The notes under the pieces were generated by a model that saw nothing but the letters and a program-made list of their open reading frames with translations, was not told the origin of the DNA and did no database searches. Positions 1-10,316 of a stretch of 64,000 bases of DNA are shown here, piece after piece (positions within the stretch are counted from its first letter, which is position 1; every line of letters starts with the position of its first letter). The stretch is from Catonia carolina. Lineage: Eukaryota; Arthropoda; Insecta; Hemiptera; Achilidae. The DNA lies in the NCBI GenBank assembly GCA_035578175.1, contig JAQMRL010000016.1:3535501-3599500 (forward strand). Direction: 5' to 3'. A program made the position numbers and the translations under genes.

Positions 1-96
1 ACCTAACAGAAGAAATTATTAATCCATCAATGAATTAATTTCAAACGTTCCAATAAATTTGAATTAACTTTACCCGCCTTACCTTTGCCTTTGGCT

Positions 97-196
97 TTGG
101 CTGACCATGTGGTAAGAAACAGAACTATTTTTTGTAGCCCTGGAACCAACAGATCGAGTGAAATTAATTTAACACTCCACCTGCCCGTTATGGGCA
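97..196 (-). mobile_element. SINE-A, 5' part, reverse
   Basis: This is the first 100 bases of SINE-A in reverse, ending in the diagnostic GTTATGGGCA start motif. The rest of the copy is absent. It sits directly before a longer reverse copy. The 96 bases to its left show no recognisable feature. Confidence 0.75.
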
Positions 197-205
197 CAAA
201 CGTAG

Positions 206-599
206 GTTGTTGTTTTGGTGATCAGTCGAAAGGCTGGTTTGAACCTCTAGAGGTTTTACTAAGTAAATCGAGGAGAGAGGTGGTATACCATGCTATCCTC
301 ACTGAGTTGAAAGAGTAAGCTTATTAGCATGCCAGGCCCTCGGAAAAGCATCCACTTTCCACCCTGCAAATGACACCTTCATTTCGTTCACCACATGGTC
401 TAGCTATATAGTGAAATCCATTTCTATCAGAGGAGATAACTGTGACTATTGTCTTTTACACCTCTACCTCTTCAGTTCTTAAATAGTTCATACATATAAT
501 TGGCTGACCATGTGATAAAAAACAGAACTATTTTTTATAACCCTGGAACCAACAGATCGAGTGCAAATAATTTAACACTCCACCTGCTTGTTATGGGCA
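206..599 (-). mobile_element. SINE-A, near full length, reverse
   Basis: The tail (TTGTTGTT) is at the left and the start motif GTTATGGGCA at the right, with the usual body between. It is more diverged than most copies. Reading frames across it are repeat sequence, not genes. Confidence 0.85.
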
Positions 600-1014
600 A
601 CCCTCCTTCTTAACAGAAATTCATAAATTCCCGCGAAATCCACTGTGTCCAATACTAGATAGTGGATATAAAGTAATATTTTCAAGAAAGTGAATGCAAT
701 TTGCCTCAAAATTATTTCGGTAAGAGGCACAAAAAAGTAATGGAATTATTGTGAGGTCTGATTATTCCATCTGTTGTAAGCAGGTTACAAATAACTACAG
801 CTGTACCTTTTGTATTAACGAAATTAATTTTTTTTATTATAGGTTAGGAACCGGAAAGAGTGTAGTTTTAATGTGTTTGTTGCCAATCTCATCCGTACAA
901 CTTCATTGGCTTAAACATAAATTTCTTATTTTACTCCAGTTATGTTCTTTTAACATAAATTAATGGACGGCTAACACGACTAATTTTCTTGCGAACTCAA
1001 CAATACTATGTCGT
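600..1014. other. No recognisable feature
   Basis: AT-rich sequence. A 70-residue open frame at 751-963 has no recognisable domain, and I treat it as chance. Confidence 0.6.
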
Positions 1015-1080
1015 TTTTTTTTTGTTTAACTTCCAAATTTTCTGCAATTACTGCTAATGCAGACGGCAATTACTGCTAAT
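1015..1080 (-). mobile_element. SINE-C tail fragment, reverse
   Basis: A poly-T run, then TGCAATTACTGCTAATGCAG, matches the reverse complement of the SINE-C 3' body. A short piece of that motif is repeated just before SINE-B begins. Confidence 0.6.
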
Positions 1081-1180
1081 ACCCACCGGGTTGGTCTAGA
1101 GGTAAAGTCGTCGCCAGAATCAGCAGTTTAGCAGCTGATTTTTGGAAACGAAGGTTCCTGGTTGAAATCCTAGTAAACTA
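1081..1180 (+). mobile_element. SINE-B head only
   Basis: The tRNA-like head of SINE-B with box A-like TGGTCTAGAGG; box B is mutated (GGTTGAAATCC). The copy stops after the head. Confidence 0.75.
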
Positions 1181-1239
1181 CCTTTACTCAAAGGCAACCA
1201 CTTAAAGGCAATGGTAAACAAACAAAAGCAATGGTAAAG

Positions 1240-1467
1240 AACCCACCGGGTTGGTCTAGAGGTAAAGTCGTCACCATAATCAGCTGTTTAACAGCTGATT
1301 TTCGGAGACGAAGGTTCCTGGTTCAAATCCTAGTAAAGGTAGTTACTTTTATACGAATTTGAATGCTAGACAGTGATTACCGGTGTACTTTGATGGTTGG
1401 GGTTCAATTAACCATACTCTCTCAGGAATGGTCGGCCTGGGTCTGTACAAGACTACACCTCATTTAT
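1240..1467 (+). mobile_element. SINE-B, 3' truncated
   Basis: Head and body of SINE-B with box A TGGTCTAGAGG and box B GGTTCAAATCC, a typical RNA polymerase III internal promoter. The last 100 bases and the poly-A tail are missing, and the sequence runs straight into a family F piece. Confidence 0.85.
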
Positions 1468-1468
1468 A

Positions 1469-2020
1469 GTTCTAATTCATAGTGATGGTGTTTTCACGTA
1501 AAAACTTCTTTTTTTTAAGATTACGGCTTTAATATGCATTTTAGCGCAAAACTTTATATAATAAAAGTTGCAGAGAATTTAAAATCCTATAACTTTTAAT
1601 TCAAACATTTTTTTGTATAACGCTTAGTTCAGCGGTAATTAGTTATTTTCTGTTTTTTCTTACGAAAACGTGTAAAAATCGATTTTTTTAAAGATTTCGG
1701 CCTTATTATGCATTTTACGACAAAAGTGTACATCATAAAATTTATAGGAAATTAAACGATCTACTTAAAGCAGTTTATTTATTGAAAGCAGTTTTTTTAC
1801 AGAGCCTAGTTTAGCGTGAAAGAGTGATTTTCCGTATTTCAAAGCCAAACTGAGGTTGATTTTCATTTTGCGTCTTTCATATATGATTAAAATTAGGTTA
1901 TGTTTATTGAGGTTATTTTTTTGTTTATTTCTAATGTTTTATTACTAATGTTATGTTTATTGTTAATTATTTGCATTGGCAAGAGAAAGTTGTGTGAGTG
2001 TTTCACACCAGATTTTTTTT
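1469..2020 (+). mobile_element. Family F, 3' half
   Basis: This matches the right half of family F, ending with the terminal hairpin GTGTGAGTGTTTCACAC followed by CAGATTTTT. The 5' half with the (GT)n tract is missing. Confidence 0.8.
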
Positions 2021-2395
2021 TAAATGTAAGTTTTTGGCTTGTGAAGTCGATAAATAATGAATGAAAATCACTTTAATTGCAGTAGTTGTGAATTATTTTA
2101 CTGCGTAGTATTGGTGAAGACGGACGAGCATCTAGAAAGTAACAGGTTTACACAAACCGAGAGAATAAAAATGTAAAATGTATGAGCAGTAAAATAATAA
2201 TTTTGTTTATTCGTTTCATCACGATCCTTCCAGTGATTATCGTGACCAGGCCTTTTACCTAATTTTCAATTTGTTCACTACAACAGTGTATACCTATTAT
2301 ATTTCTATTGACGCATACAATATTTTAAATCTTATTTTATCTTGGTCGTTTATTTACTCGATTCTTTCAAAAATTTGTCTTAAGTTTCCCTGTAT
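2021..2395. other. No recognisable feature
   Basis: AT-rich spacer between a family F end and a SINE-A tail. No coding or repeat signal was recognised. Confidence 0.5.
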
Positions 2396-2481
2396 GTTGT
2401 TGTTTAGGTCATCAGCTGAAAGGCTGGTTTGAACCTGTAGAGGTTTTACTAAGTACAAAGAGGAGTCAGGTGGTTTACCAT

Positions 2482-2804
2482 TTTATTTATTTATTTTTTT
2501 GTAATCCCTAATTTGTGTACGTTGCAATCTGTTCAATTCAGAACAATGAGCAACCCCATGACCCAATGAGATGAGGATGATATGTATGACGTGTAAATGC
2601 GGTGTAGTCATGTACAGACTGAGAGAGTATGGTTAATTGAACCCCAACCATCAAAGTACACCGGTAACCACTGTCTATTATTCAAATCCGTATAAAAGTA
2701 ACTACCTTTACTAGGATTTGAACCAGGAACCTTCGTCTGCGAAAATCAGCTGTTAAACAGCTGATTTTGGTGACGACTTTACCTCTAGACCAACCCGGTG
2801 GGTT
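2482..2804 (-). mobile_element. SINE-B, full length, reverse
   Basis: Poly-T at the left, tRNA-like head with box B and box A at the right. The SINE-A motif GTTTACCAT is duplicated on both sides, showing insertion into SINE-A by target-primed retroposition. Confidence 0.9.
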
Positions 2805-2819
2805 GTTTACCATTGCCTT

Positions 2820-2999
2820 TGAGTGGTTTCGCCGGCCGCATTGGCGTAGTTGGTAACATGCTTGCTTCTAATCATGCGGTCTTGGGTTCGAATCCCATTC
2901 AGGCACGGCATATTTTCATACGTTACAAAAAAATCATTTTATCCTTCACCGTCTGCATTACCAGTAATTGCAAAACTGTCGGACGTTAAACAAAATAAA
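2820..2999 (+). mobile_element. SINE-C, full length
   Basis: A tRNA-like head with GGTTCGAATCC as box B, then the SINE-C body ending GGACGTTAAAC plus an A-rich tail. ACCATTGCCTT is duplicated at both ends. This is the third layer of the nest. Confidence 0.9.
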
Positions 3000-3186
3000 A
3001 CCATTGCCTTACTCACTAAGTGGAAAAGTATGCTTATCAGCATGCCAAGTCCTCTAAAAAGCATCTACTTACCACTCTACAGATGACACCTTTACTTCAT
3101 TCATCCCAGGGTCTACCTGTGTAACGAAATAGAAGATAACTGTGACTAAACTTCATTCCAAGGAACCGTGCAGCACGTCAAAACAT

Positions 3187-3940
3187 CTTCTTCTTCTTCT
3201 TCTACCTATTACGGATTAGGCGTAACGCCTGTTCCAGCTTCATGCCATCTCTTTCTGGGTCTCCCCAGGCCTCGTCTTCCTTCCGGTTGATAGTTTACCG
3301 CCCTCACTGTAATCCTGTCTGGCGGCATTCTCTCGACGTGGTTCGTCCATCTGTCTCTGTACTTGGACACTTTTCCAATCAGCGATTCCTCTCTACCCAA
3401 TTCTCTCCTTATTTCACTGCTACGAATCTGCTCTCTCAAGGAACATCCCTTCACTGCCCTCATGAATCTCATTTCTGCAGCCTCTACCTTTCTTAACTGA
3501 GCTGTTCGTAGCACCCAAGACTCACTGCCGTACAACACCAACGGCACCGCCATCACATCGTATAATCGCAATTGTGTTTCCCTTCGAGATTTCCTCCTGA
3601 AGGTCCTGTTGATGAAACCACAAACCGACTGAAAATTTATTGACCCTCCGCAATATCTCCGCGGATCAACTGAGGCGGAAAAGCCAACGGCCTTGAAGAC
3701 GGAGGAGGAGACTTCCCAACGGCAGAGAGGGCGGAAGAGCACAAGGGAGCATACCCTGACAGAAAAGCCTGCAAGTTTAGAGGCAGTGAGGTAGCAGGCC
3801 TACCACTAATCTACTCTGCGTAACGCTCGTAACGTGACCAGAGGATTTTCTATTACTGGCAAGCTTCAAAAAGCCTCGGATAGGACAGGATTATCGGATA
3901 AACATAACGGGAAACGAAGAAAGGTTAAGAATTTTGGAAT
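3187..3940 (-). mobile_element. Rt non-LTR retrotransposon, 5' truncated
   Basis: The insertion is flanked by a 13-bp duplication, CACGTCAAAACAT (3174-3186 and 3941-3953). Its 3' end, at the left, carries a (GAA)n tail. The reverse strand holds the C-terminal part of a reverse-transcriptase polyprotein. About 300 bases at the 5' end do not look like this protein and may be a template-switch chimera. Confidence 0.8.
3209..3650 (-). pseudogene. Non-LTR polyprotein C-terminus (Rt)
   Basis: The frame encodes the region after the reverse-transcriptase palm. It shows a thumb motif with LYGSESW, then a basic stretch with the pattern W-NHVERM, and finally GRPRKRW close to the stop. This arrangement is typical of the end of ORF2 in RTE-like and related insect non-LTR elements; clade assignment is uncertain. 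The catalytic FADD-type motif and the endonuclease domain are missing because of 5' truncation, so the product cannot be active. The open frame continues upstream to 3742, but that part has no reverse-transcriptase resemblance. Confidence 0.75.
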
Positions 3941-4079
3941 CACGTCAAAACATAAATGTATTAAAATTGTGAACTTAGCGCGATCCATTCGAGTTATAAA
4001 AAAATGTTGTTTCCTTATCGAATGAAACTTGTAATATAATAATTGAAAGATATACTAAATACGACAGTTACCAGTAGTT

Positions 4080-4872
4080 TTTTTTGTGCGTCCTGGAGAC
4101 TCCATGAGGAGTATAGGACATGTCAGTTATAACACCTGAATTACGTAATAAGAATCATACAATGTATCACTACTATCAAGAAAGAAATTCTTGTACGCTA
4201 TAAAAAGTTTCACCGAGTGTTTTTTCAGATTTTTTTTTAAAGGAATTCAAATCCTCACAACATTTTAAATATTGGGTTAATTTATTCATGAATTTTCTCC
4301 CTGCATAAGTAGGTTTCTTTTCAAACAATATTGTGGAGTGATTAGCCACATAATAATCATTTCTGTTTCTTGTGTTATGATTGTGAACATTGAAATTCTG
4401 CATAAAATTATTTTGCCTAACATACATAATCACCTTAAAAATGTAGAGAGAGGGAACTGTAAGCAATTTAAGCTCCTTAAATAGTGGTGTGTATGAGGTT
4501 AGCTGGTTAGCTCCCACCATACACATAATAGCCTTCTTTTGAATTTTAAAAACCCTATTCATATTACCCATGCTAGAATTACCCCATACTAAGATACCAT
4601 AACGGATATGGGACAGAATGAGATCATGATAAGTTGCCATTAGTAATTTTTTATCATTTAATCTTTTGTTTTAGTGCAATTACAATTTGTTTTAGTGCAA
4701 ATACCCGAGATGATATTTTACTACAAACTTGATTGGTATAGAAGTCCCAAGAGAAAAATCTATCTAGAGATACTCCTAGGAACTTCACTGTTTCTACATG
4801 CTCTAAACTATTTTTATGAATAAATACATCCACTTCTCTACTTTCTCTAACGTTAAATACACACATTAGGAA
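4080..4872 (-). mobile_element. Nt non-LTR retrotransposon, 5' truncated
   Basis: The 3' end at the left is a poly-T run on this strand, preceded by the family's conserved 3' UTR (CTGGAGACTCC). Two further copies with the same 3' end lie near 47.2 kb and 53.6 kb. The 5' end meets a reverse family F copy at about 4872. Confidence 0.8.
4176..4868 (-). pseudogene. Non-LTR reverse-transcriptase C-terminus (Nt), frameshifted
   Basis: Two reading frames adjoin near 4645. The upstream one shows VKFLGVSLD and SWDFYTNQVCSKI, the thumb region of non-LTR reverse transcriptases. The downstream one has SHIRYGILVWG, then VHNHNTRNRND and a PTYAGRKFMNKL segment, a C-terminal pattern I associate with Jockey/CR1-like elements. 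A frameshift separates them and no catalytic motif remains. The downstream frame ends normally before the 3' UTR. Confidence 0.75.
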
Positions 4873-5812
4873 TAAAAATCTGGTGTGAAACACTCACACA
4901 ACTTTCTCTTGCCAATGCAAATAATTAACAATAAACCTAACATTAGTAATCAAACATTAGAAATAAACAAAAAACTAACCTCAATAAAAATAACCTAATT
5001 TTAATTATGAGTGAAAGACAAAATGAAAATCAACCTCAGTTTGGCTTAAAAGTAAGGAAAATCACTCTTCTACGCTGAACTAGGATTTGTAGAGAAAAAT
5101 GTTTTAAATTAAAGTTGTAGATCTTTTAATTTTCTATAAATTTGATTGCATAAACTTTTGTCGTAAAATGCATACTAAGGCCAAAATCTTAAAAAATCGA
5201 TTTTTCACAATTTTCGTGAGAAAAAACAGAAAATTGCTAATTACCGCTGAACTAAGCGTTATACAACAAAATGTTTTAAATAAAAGTTGTAGGATTTTAA
5301 ATTCTCTACAACTTTCCTTATATATGGCTACATTTTAACGCTAAAATGCATATTAAAGTCGCGATTAAAAAAAAAAATTGTTTACGCAAAAACAACCTCC
5401 CCCAGAATTTCAGCAAACATGGTTCCTACCCTATCTTGTAAAGCATAAAAAATTTAGTAAACATGGCGATTGTTAAAAAAAATCGCATAACCCGTTTTTG
5501 AGAAAATCGCAAAAAAGTGAAAAATTAAACAAATTAACTACTACTTCCGGTTGACCGATTTTGATGAAAATGTTTGTGTCGGGTCCCGGTAGTGGTATGT
5601 AACTTAAATTTCAAGTTTCAAGTTCGTACAATGTTCCGTTCTTGAGATATTCTGATCAAACTCACACAGACCAATCGCTAAAAACATGGTTTTTTGGGTT
5701 CAGGGGGTCTGAAAACGTGTAGATCTACTAAAAACTCGATTTCTTTAAAATCGATATGAAAACAATACCGGTACTTTCCTTCCTATATATTCATATAGGC
5801 AAGAGAAAGTAA
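4873..5812 (-). mobile_element. Family F, full length, reverse
   Basis: The terminal hairpin (GTGTGAAACACTCACAC) is at the left and the 5' subterminal motif GGCAAGAGAAAGTAA at the right. In place of the usual long GT array there is only a short CA-rich stretch. It abuts the truncated 5' end of the Nt element. Confidence 0.85.
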
Positions 5813-6315
5813 AAATGAACAAAAATTATCACTGTGTAAATAAAATTTTTGTATAAATCTACTTTACTTTCATTAGTTTGATAATTGCACGGTAAAAAGA
5901 AGGCGCACAGTAATTAGGGCCAAGTTACCATTTATTAAAATTACATTACTTTTCTAGATCAAGTTTTGAAGTTTATTTTTTATAATTTTGTTGAGTTTAA
6001 TGCGCACGAATCCTTCCGAAATATTTAGTAATTAGTAACCTCAAGTATGTTATCTTTTGAAGCGACATGCGTGAAAATAAATGGACATGGTTAACTGCGA
6101 TTATGTTCGTACATTCATTAAATACAGAAGGCAGGTCTACCAACTGATCCGATTAAATAATTATTCTATTCCTTTCTAAAATGTCCGCTACTTTTTTGCT
6201 GTCCTGTGCAAGGTTATTGGATAGTTTCCCTTGACCATTCCAAGTGAATGATTAATTAGCCCCATTTTTTTTTGCGTTCAGCACAATAATATAACCTTCC
6301 CATAATATCCATATG
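5813..6315. other. No recognisable feature
   Basis: AT-rich spacer between family F and SINE-A. I see no repeat or coding signal. Confidence 0.5.
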
Positions 6316-6710
6316 TGCCCATAACAGACAGGTGGAGTGACAGATTATTTACACTCAATCTGTTCGTTGCAGGGCTAAAATAAATAGTTCTGTTTCTCAT
6401 CACATGGTCAGCCAATTAAATGACTGAATCATTTAAGAAGAGAAGAGGTAGAGGTGTACTGTGACACTGATCAGAGTTATCTCTTCTGAAAGTGATGAAT
6501 TTCATTATACAGTTGGATTGTGTGGTGAATGAAGTGTAGGTGTCGTTTGCAGAGTGGGCCCGGCATGGTGATAAGCCTACTTTCCACTCCACTGAGTGGA
6601 AAGTAGGCTTATTTAGTGAATTGTGACAATGGTAAACCACGTCACTCCTCGTTGTACCTAGTAAAACCTCTAGAGATTCAAGCCAACATTCCGGTTGATG
6701 ACCTAAACAA
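6316..6710 (+). mobile_element. SINE-A, full length, forward
   Basis: Starts TGCCCATAACAG and ends GACCTAAACAA. It contains a perfect 19-bp inverted repeat (6571-6589 with 6594-6612) that other copies lack. A second, reverse SINE-A begins 16 bases after its tail. Confidence 0.9.
6571..6612. repeat. Perfect 19-bp hairpin inside SINE-A
   Basis: The arm ATAAGCCTACTTTCCACTC is followed, after 4 bases, by its exact complement. In other copies only one arm (the AAGCGTACTTTTCCACTC region) is present, so the second arm is an inverted duplication. Confidence 0.9.
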
Positions 6711-6729
6711 TATAACATATGTTATATTG
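6708..6729. repeat. 22-bp perfect palindrome between two SINE-A tails
   Basis: CAATATAACAT is followed immediately by its complement, exactly where a forward and a reverse SINE-A meet tail to tail. Confidence 0.9.
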
Positions 6730-6897
6730 TTGTTTAGGGCATCTGCCGAAAGGCTCATTTAAACCTCTAGAGGTTTTACTAAGTACAACGAGGAGTGAGG
6801 TGGTTTACCATTGCCACAACTCACTAAGTGGAAAAGTACGCTTATCAGCATGCCGGGCCCACTCTGCAAATGACACCTTCACTTCATTCACAACAGA
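6727..6897 (-). mobile_element. SINE-A, 3' part, reverse
   Basis: The tail half of SINE-A in reverse. It stops at the CACTTCATTCAC motif, where a family F 5' fragment begins. Confidence 0.8.
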
Positions 6898-6898
6898 G

Positions 6899-7010
6899 TA
6901 TTTTTCGATTTCAAAAAATCGACCTGAAAACAATACTTTCCTTCCTTGATATTCATATAGGCAAGAGAATATAAAATTCGACATGAAATTAATACTTTCT
7001 CTTTATTTCA
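6899..7010 (-). mobile_element. Family F 5' end, reverse, partly duplicated
   Basis: It contains the reverse 5' end of family F (AATACTTTCCTTCC ... TATAGGCAAGAG). A degenerate second version of the same end follows directly (ATTAATACTTTCTC ... CATATATGTC), suggesting a tandem 5' end. Confidence 0.6.
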
Positions 7011-7421
7011 TATATGTCAAAAAACGAAAAATTCACAAAGGAAATCTACTTAATTTACGTAATACATATATATCGTGGGTGATCGAACGTCTTTGGTTTC
7101 AGAGGGGTCTTGAAATAGTAATTGTATCAGATAAAAGGTAGTTATGATGATAATTCTCTCCCACTATATATACTGGTTATGGAGGGGGGATTCGCGAGAA
7201 ATAATAATAATAACAATAAAGAGATTTGTTTATAAATGTGATAATGTAGGCTCCAGGATTACATGGGAATTTTTTCTTGTGGTTTTTCGGTTGTGCATGA
7301 TAGAAGGTCACTCACTTTACCACGTTTTTTAAACTTTTGCTACTCTGCAATAAAGTTATCCCCAGATCGAAGTAACTTTCAGACTGATTTCATGTATTCG
7401 TTGTACATCGATTGATACATT
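7011..7421. other. No recognisable feature
   Basis: Spacer without a recognised repeat. A 62-residue open frame at 7144-7332 shows no domain. Confidence 0.5.
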
Positions 7422-7432
7422 TCTGAAACGAA

Positions 7433-7900
7433 CGCAGTTGGTAACGTGCTCGCCTATCATCATGCAGTCTTGGGTTCAAATCCCATTCAGGCACGGCATA
7501 TTTCATACGTTACAAGAAAATCATTTCATTCTTCACCGTCTGCATTAGCAGTAATTGCAGAACAGTTGGACGTTAAACAAAAAATCATCTTACTCTTCTC
7601 CTTCTCCTTTTTCTTCTTTTCCTTCTCCTTCTTCTCCTTCTTCTTCTCCTTCTTCTCCTTCTTCTTCTCCTTCTTCTAATGTTTTCTTTTCTACTTCTTC
7701 TCCTTCTTCTTCTTCTTCTTCTTCCCAGCCGGCCGCATTGGCGTAGTTGGTAACGTGCTCGCCTATCATCATGCAGTCTTGGGTTCGAATCCCATTCAGG
7801 CACGGCATATTTTCATACGTTACAAAAAATCATTTCATCCTTCACGTCTGCATTAGCAGTAATTGCAGAACAGTCGGACGTTAAACAAACAAAAAAAAAA
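7433..7900 (+). mobile_element. Dimeric SINE-C with internal pyrimidine tract
   Basis: Two SINE-C units (7433-7587 and 7726-7900) in the same direction are joined by a CT-rich tract. One 11-bp duplication, TCTGAAACGAA, flanks the whole assembly (7422-7432 and 7901-7911). No duplication separates the two units, so the dimer appears to have inserted once as a unit. The left unit has lost the first bases of its tRNA-like head; the right one is complete. Confidence 0.85.
7588..7725 (+). repeat. CTT/CTC pyrimidine tract
   Basis: An almost pure pyrimidine strand of CTTCTCCTT-type units joins the two SINE-C monomers. Poly-serine, poly-glutamate and poly-arginine frames here are artefacts of the tract. 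Confidence 0.9.
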
Positions 7901-8149
7901 TCTGAAACGAAATACTATTTAAACAATAATTATAATTAATTTTTAAACCCCGACGGTAAAACAGGGGTATTATAAATTTAACACGTGTTAAATTACACAC
8001 TGATGAACCTATTTTGATTTAGTTTTTTGTTTTGTTTTAATACAACACTGAATATTCTTCAACGACACCAATCAAAATCACTTAGAGCAATAACAAACGC
8101 ACCTTTTTACCTAACCAATCATACACTTCACGAAGACCTGAAAATTTTA

Positions 8150-9040
8150 AATTTGCTCTTTTAGGTAAATTTTTCATAGGATTGGTATAATGATAAGATA
8201 ATGAAACTTTACACACTTATAGCTTTCAGATTTTTCTAGCTACTGACATTTTTGCAATTTAATCTTTTGGACCATAAAATTTAAAAGAAAAATAACGAAT
8301 AACATAACATTGTTACAAATGTTTTTCTAAATTTTTTGCGTATTACTAATTTTTTGGAGCACCTGAGGAAGTCATAAAAATGTCGGTGTATGTGGATATA
8401 CAAGATAATTAACTGGTACAAATTTCAGCCTGGTAGCTTTATTGGTATCTGATAAAAATGTATCTAATATTGACAATGTAAATTTACGGGAAAAGGCAAA
8501 AAAAGAAGGCACAAATCAAAAACAAAATTTATAAAAACAAGTAAATTTCCCATCAAAAGTTGGTTAGAAAGCTGAACCAACAGCTGAAAATATTAAAAAT
8601 AGTGATACAGGTAGTAAAATGCATGCCTTCCCCTCACCAAGATAATAGGACTCCCACAAAACTGAAAAAAGGCCACTGAAAAATAAAATAAAATAAAAGA
8701 GCCGCTCTTAAACCCACTTGTCCCTTAATTTAAATTTTCCACAGATAACTTCTAAAAATAAATTACCTCCTTTCAAGTCCCAGTTCCAATGTCCCACGAA
8801 CCAGAATCCTATTTCCTATTTAAACTATAAAATTCCCCCTAAATTTCTTGAGGTTGCAATTATTCTGTTATATTGTTCCCCGAGCGACCAGGTGTTCCTT
8901 AACACGATGTCGCCATCATAGGGCTTCTTAGCCCTCTCAACCAGGATTCAGGATTCAGGATTCAGTGATACAGATATTTTAAAAAACTGAAATTTCCTTT
9001 GCACTAAAACGAGCAGTATAAAATTATGTAAAATATTCGT
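8150..9040 (-). mobile_element. Unclassified repeat O, interrupted by Jk
   Basis: The sequence is homologous, in reverse, to 34762-35345. Shared landmarks are GGAGCACCTGAGGAAGTCAT and ATGTCGGTGTATGTGG. A Jk retrotransposon lies at 8611-8963, and the second copy of O shows the uninterrupted site. Its class is unknown and I see no coding signal. Confidence 0.6.
8611..8963 (+). mobile_element. Jk retrotransposon, 3' end only
   Basis: A severely 5'-truncated Jk copy with only 3' UTR. It ends in GGATTCA repeats and is flanked by the 10-bp duplication AGTGATACAG (8601-8610 and 8964-8973). It is nearly identical to the corresponding parts of the copies at 10.3 and 14.4 kb; the chance frame at 8718-8921 translates identically in all three. 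Confidence 0.9.
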
Positions 9041-9214
9041 TCTTAGTAACATGATAATTTTTCTGTGAAAACCTGATAAAAACTTGATTTTCAAAATAAG
9101 TTTTTTACGTAATTTAATGTTTTTCTGTTAGATCTAGGCCTAAACTATTGAAAAACATAAAAAACCGAAAATCAAAATTTTCAGTTAAAACCATCGTGCA
9201 ATCTCCCCTAAATT

Positions 9215-9285
9215 CATTTCATCCTTCATCGTCTGCATTAGCAGCAATTTGCAAAACAGTCGGACGTTAAACCAAAAAAAGAAAA
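9215..9285 (+). mobile_element. SINE-C 3' fragment
   Basis: It begins within the body (TTCATCGTCTGCATTAGC) and ends GGACGTTAAACC plus an A-rich tail. The tRNA-like head is absent. Confidence 0.8.
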
Positions 9286-9601
9286 AAAAATCCCCTTAAT
9301 TATTAAGTATGTATACCCTTTCGTGTGGAATTCCTAAAAATACCCGTAATTAACCATAAACGCCAATAATAAAAAATTCTTAATTTTAGACATGTGCCCT
9401 TTCTAAAATGACTGATTCAGTCTGCACACGCTTCAAGGGTGATGAATAGTTGTGATAAGACAACATTTTTACTTTCTCTTGCCTATAAGAATATCAAGGA
9501 AGGAAAATATTGTTTTCATGTCGATTTTTCGAAATCGAGTTTTCACCGGATCTACACGTTTTCAAACCCCCTAAACCCAAAAAACATGTTTTTAGCAATT
9601 G

Positions 9602-9602
<1 letters not shown>

Positions 9603-9656
<54 letters not shown>
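9603..9656 (+). repeat. (GT)n microsatellite of family F
   Basis: An uninterrupted GT array directly after ATTGGTCT, the same place as in other family F copies. Poly-CV or poly-TH frames here are artefacts. Confidence 0.95.
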
Positions 9657-9658
<2 letters not shown>

Positions 9659-10316
9659 CAGAATATCTCAAAAACGGAACATCGTACGAACTTGAAACTT
9701 TTAAGTTACATACCACTACCGGACCCGACACGAACATTTTCATCAAAGTCGGTCAACCGGAAGTAGTAGTTTATTCGTGTAATTTTTCACTTTTTTGCGA
9801 TTTTCTCAAAAACTGGTCCGACGATTTTTTTTTAAATCGCCTCATTTACTTAATTTTTTATGCTTTAAAAGGTAGGGTAGGCGTCATGTTTGCTGAAATT
9901 CTCGGTGAGGCGTTTTTCACGTAAAAAAATTGTTTTTTTAAGATTGCGGCGTTAATATGCATTTTACCGCAAAAATGTATATAATTAAAGTTGTAGAAAA
10001 TTTAAAATTCTACAACTTTTAGTTCAAACATTGTTTTGTATAACGCTTAGTTTAGCAGTAATTAGCAATTTTTTGTTTTTTTTCTCACGAAAACGCGTGA
10101 AAAATCAATTTTTTAAAGATTTCGGCCTTAGAATGCATTTTACGACAAAAGTGTATATAATAAAATTTATAGAAATTAAAAGATCTACAACTTTTATTTA
10201 AAGCATTTTTTTGTACAGTGACTAGTTTAGCGTGAAAGAGCGATTTTCCGTATTTTAAAACCAAACTGGTTGATTTTCATTTTGCGTCTTTCATTATATG
10301 ATTAAAATAAGGTTAT

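Larger units (their letters stand above)
2396..3147 (-). mobile_element. SINE-A, reverse, split by two SINEs
   Basis: SINE-A pieces lie at 2396-2481, about 2805-2819 and 3000-3147. They are separated by a reverse SINE-B and a forward SINE-C, each flanked by duplicated SINE-A sequence. The 5' quarter is missing at the right end. Confidence 0.85.

Noticed and set aside
751..963. A 70-residue open frame
   Set aside because: No domain, AT-driven composition, no neighbouring exon-like structure.
7555..7808. Serine-, glutamate- and arginine-rich open frames
   Set aside because: They are translations of a CTT/CTC tract on both strands and overlap a SINE.
8718..8921. A 67-residue frame present identically three times
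   Set aside because: It lies in the 3' UTR of the Jk retrotransposon; identity reflects recent copying, and the composition and position do not suggest a protein.
9439..9746. Frames with poly-CV or poly-TH segments
   Set aside because: These are GT/CA microsatellites of family F; the same occurs at 12.2, 28.9, 54.2 and 63.5 kb.
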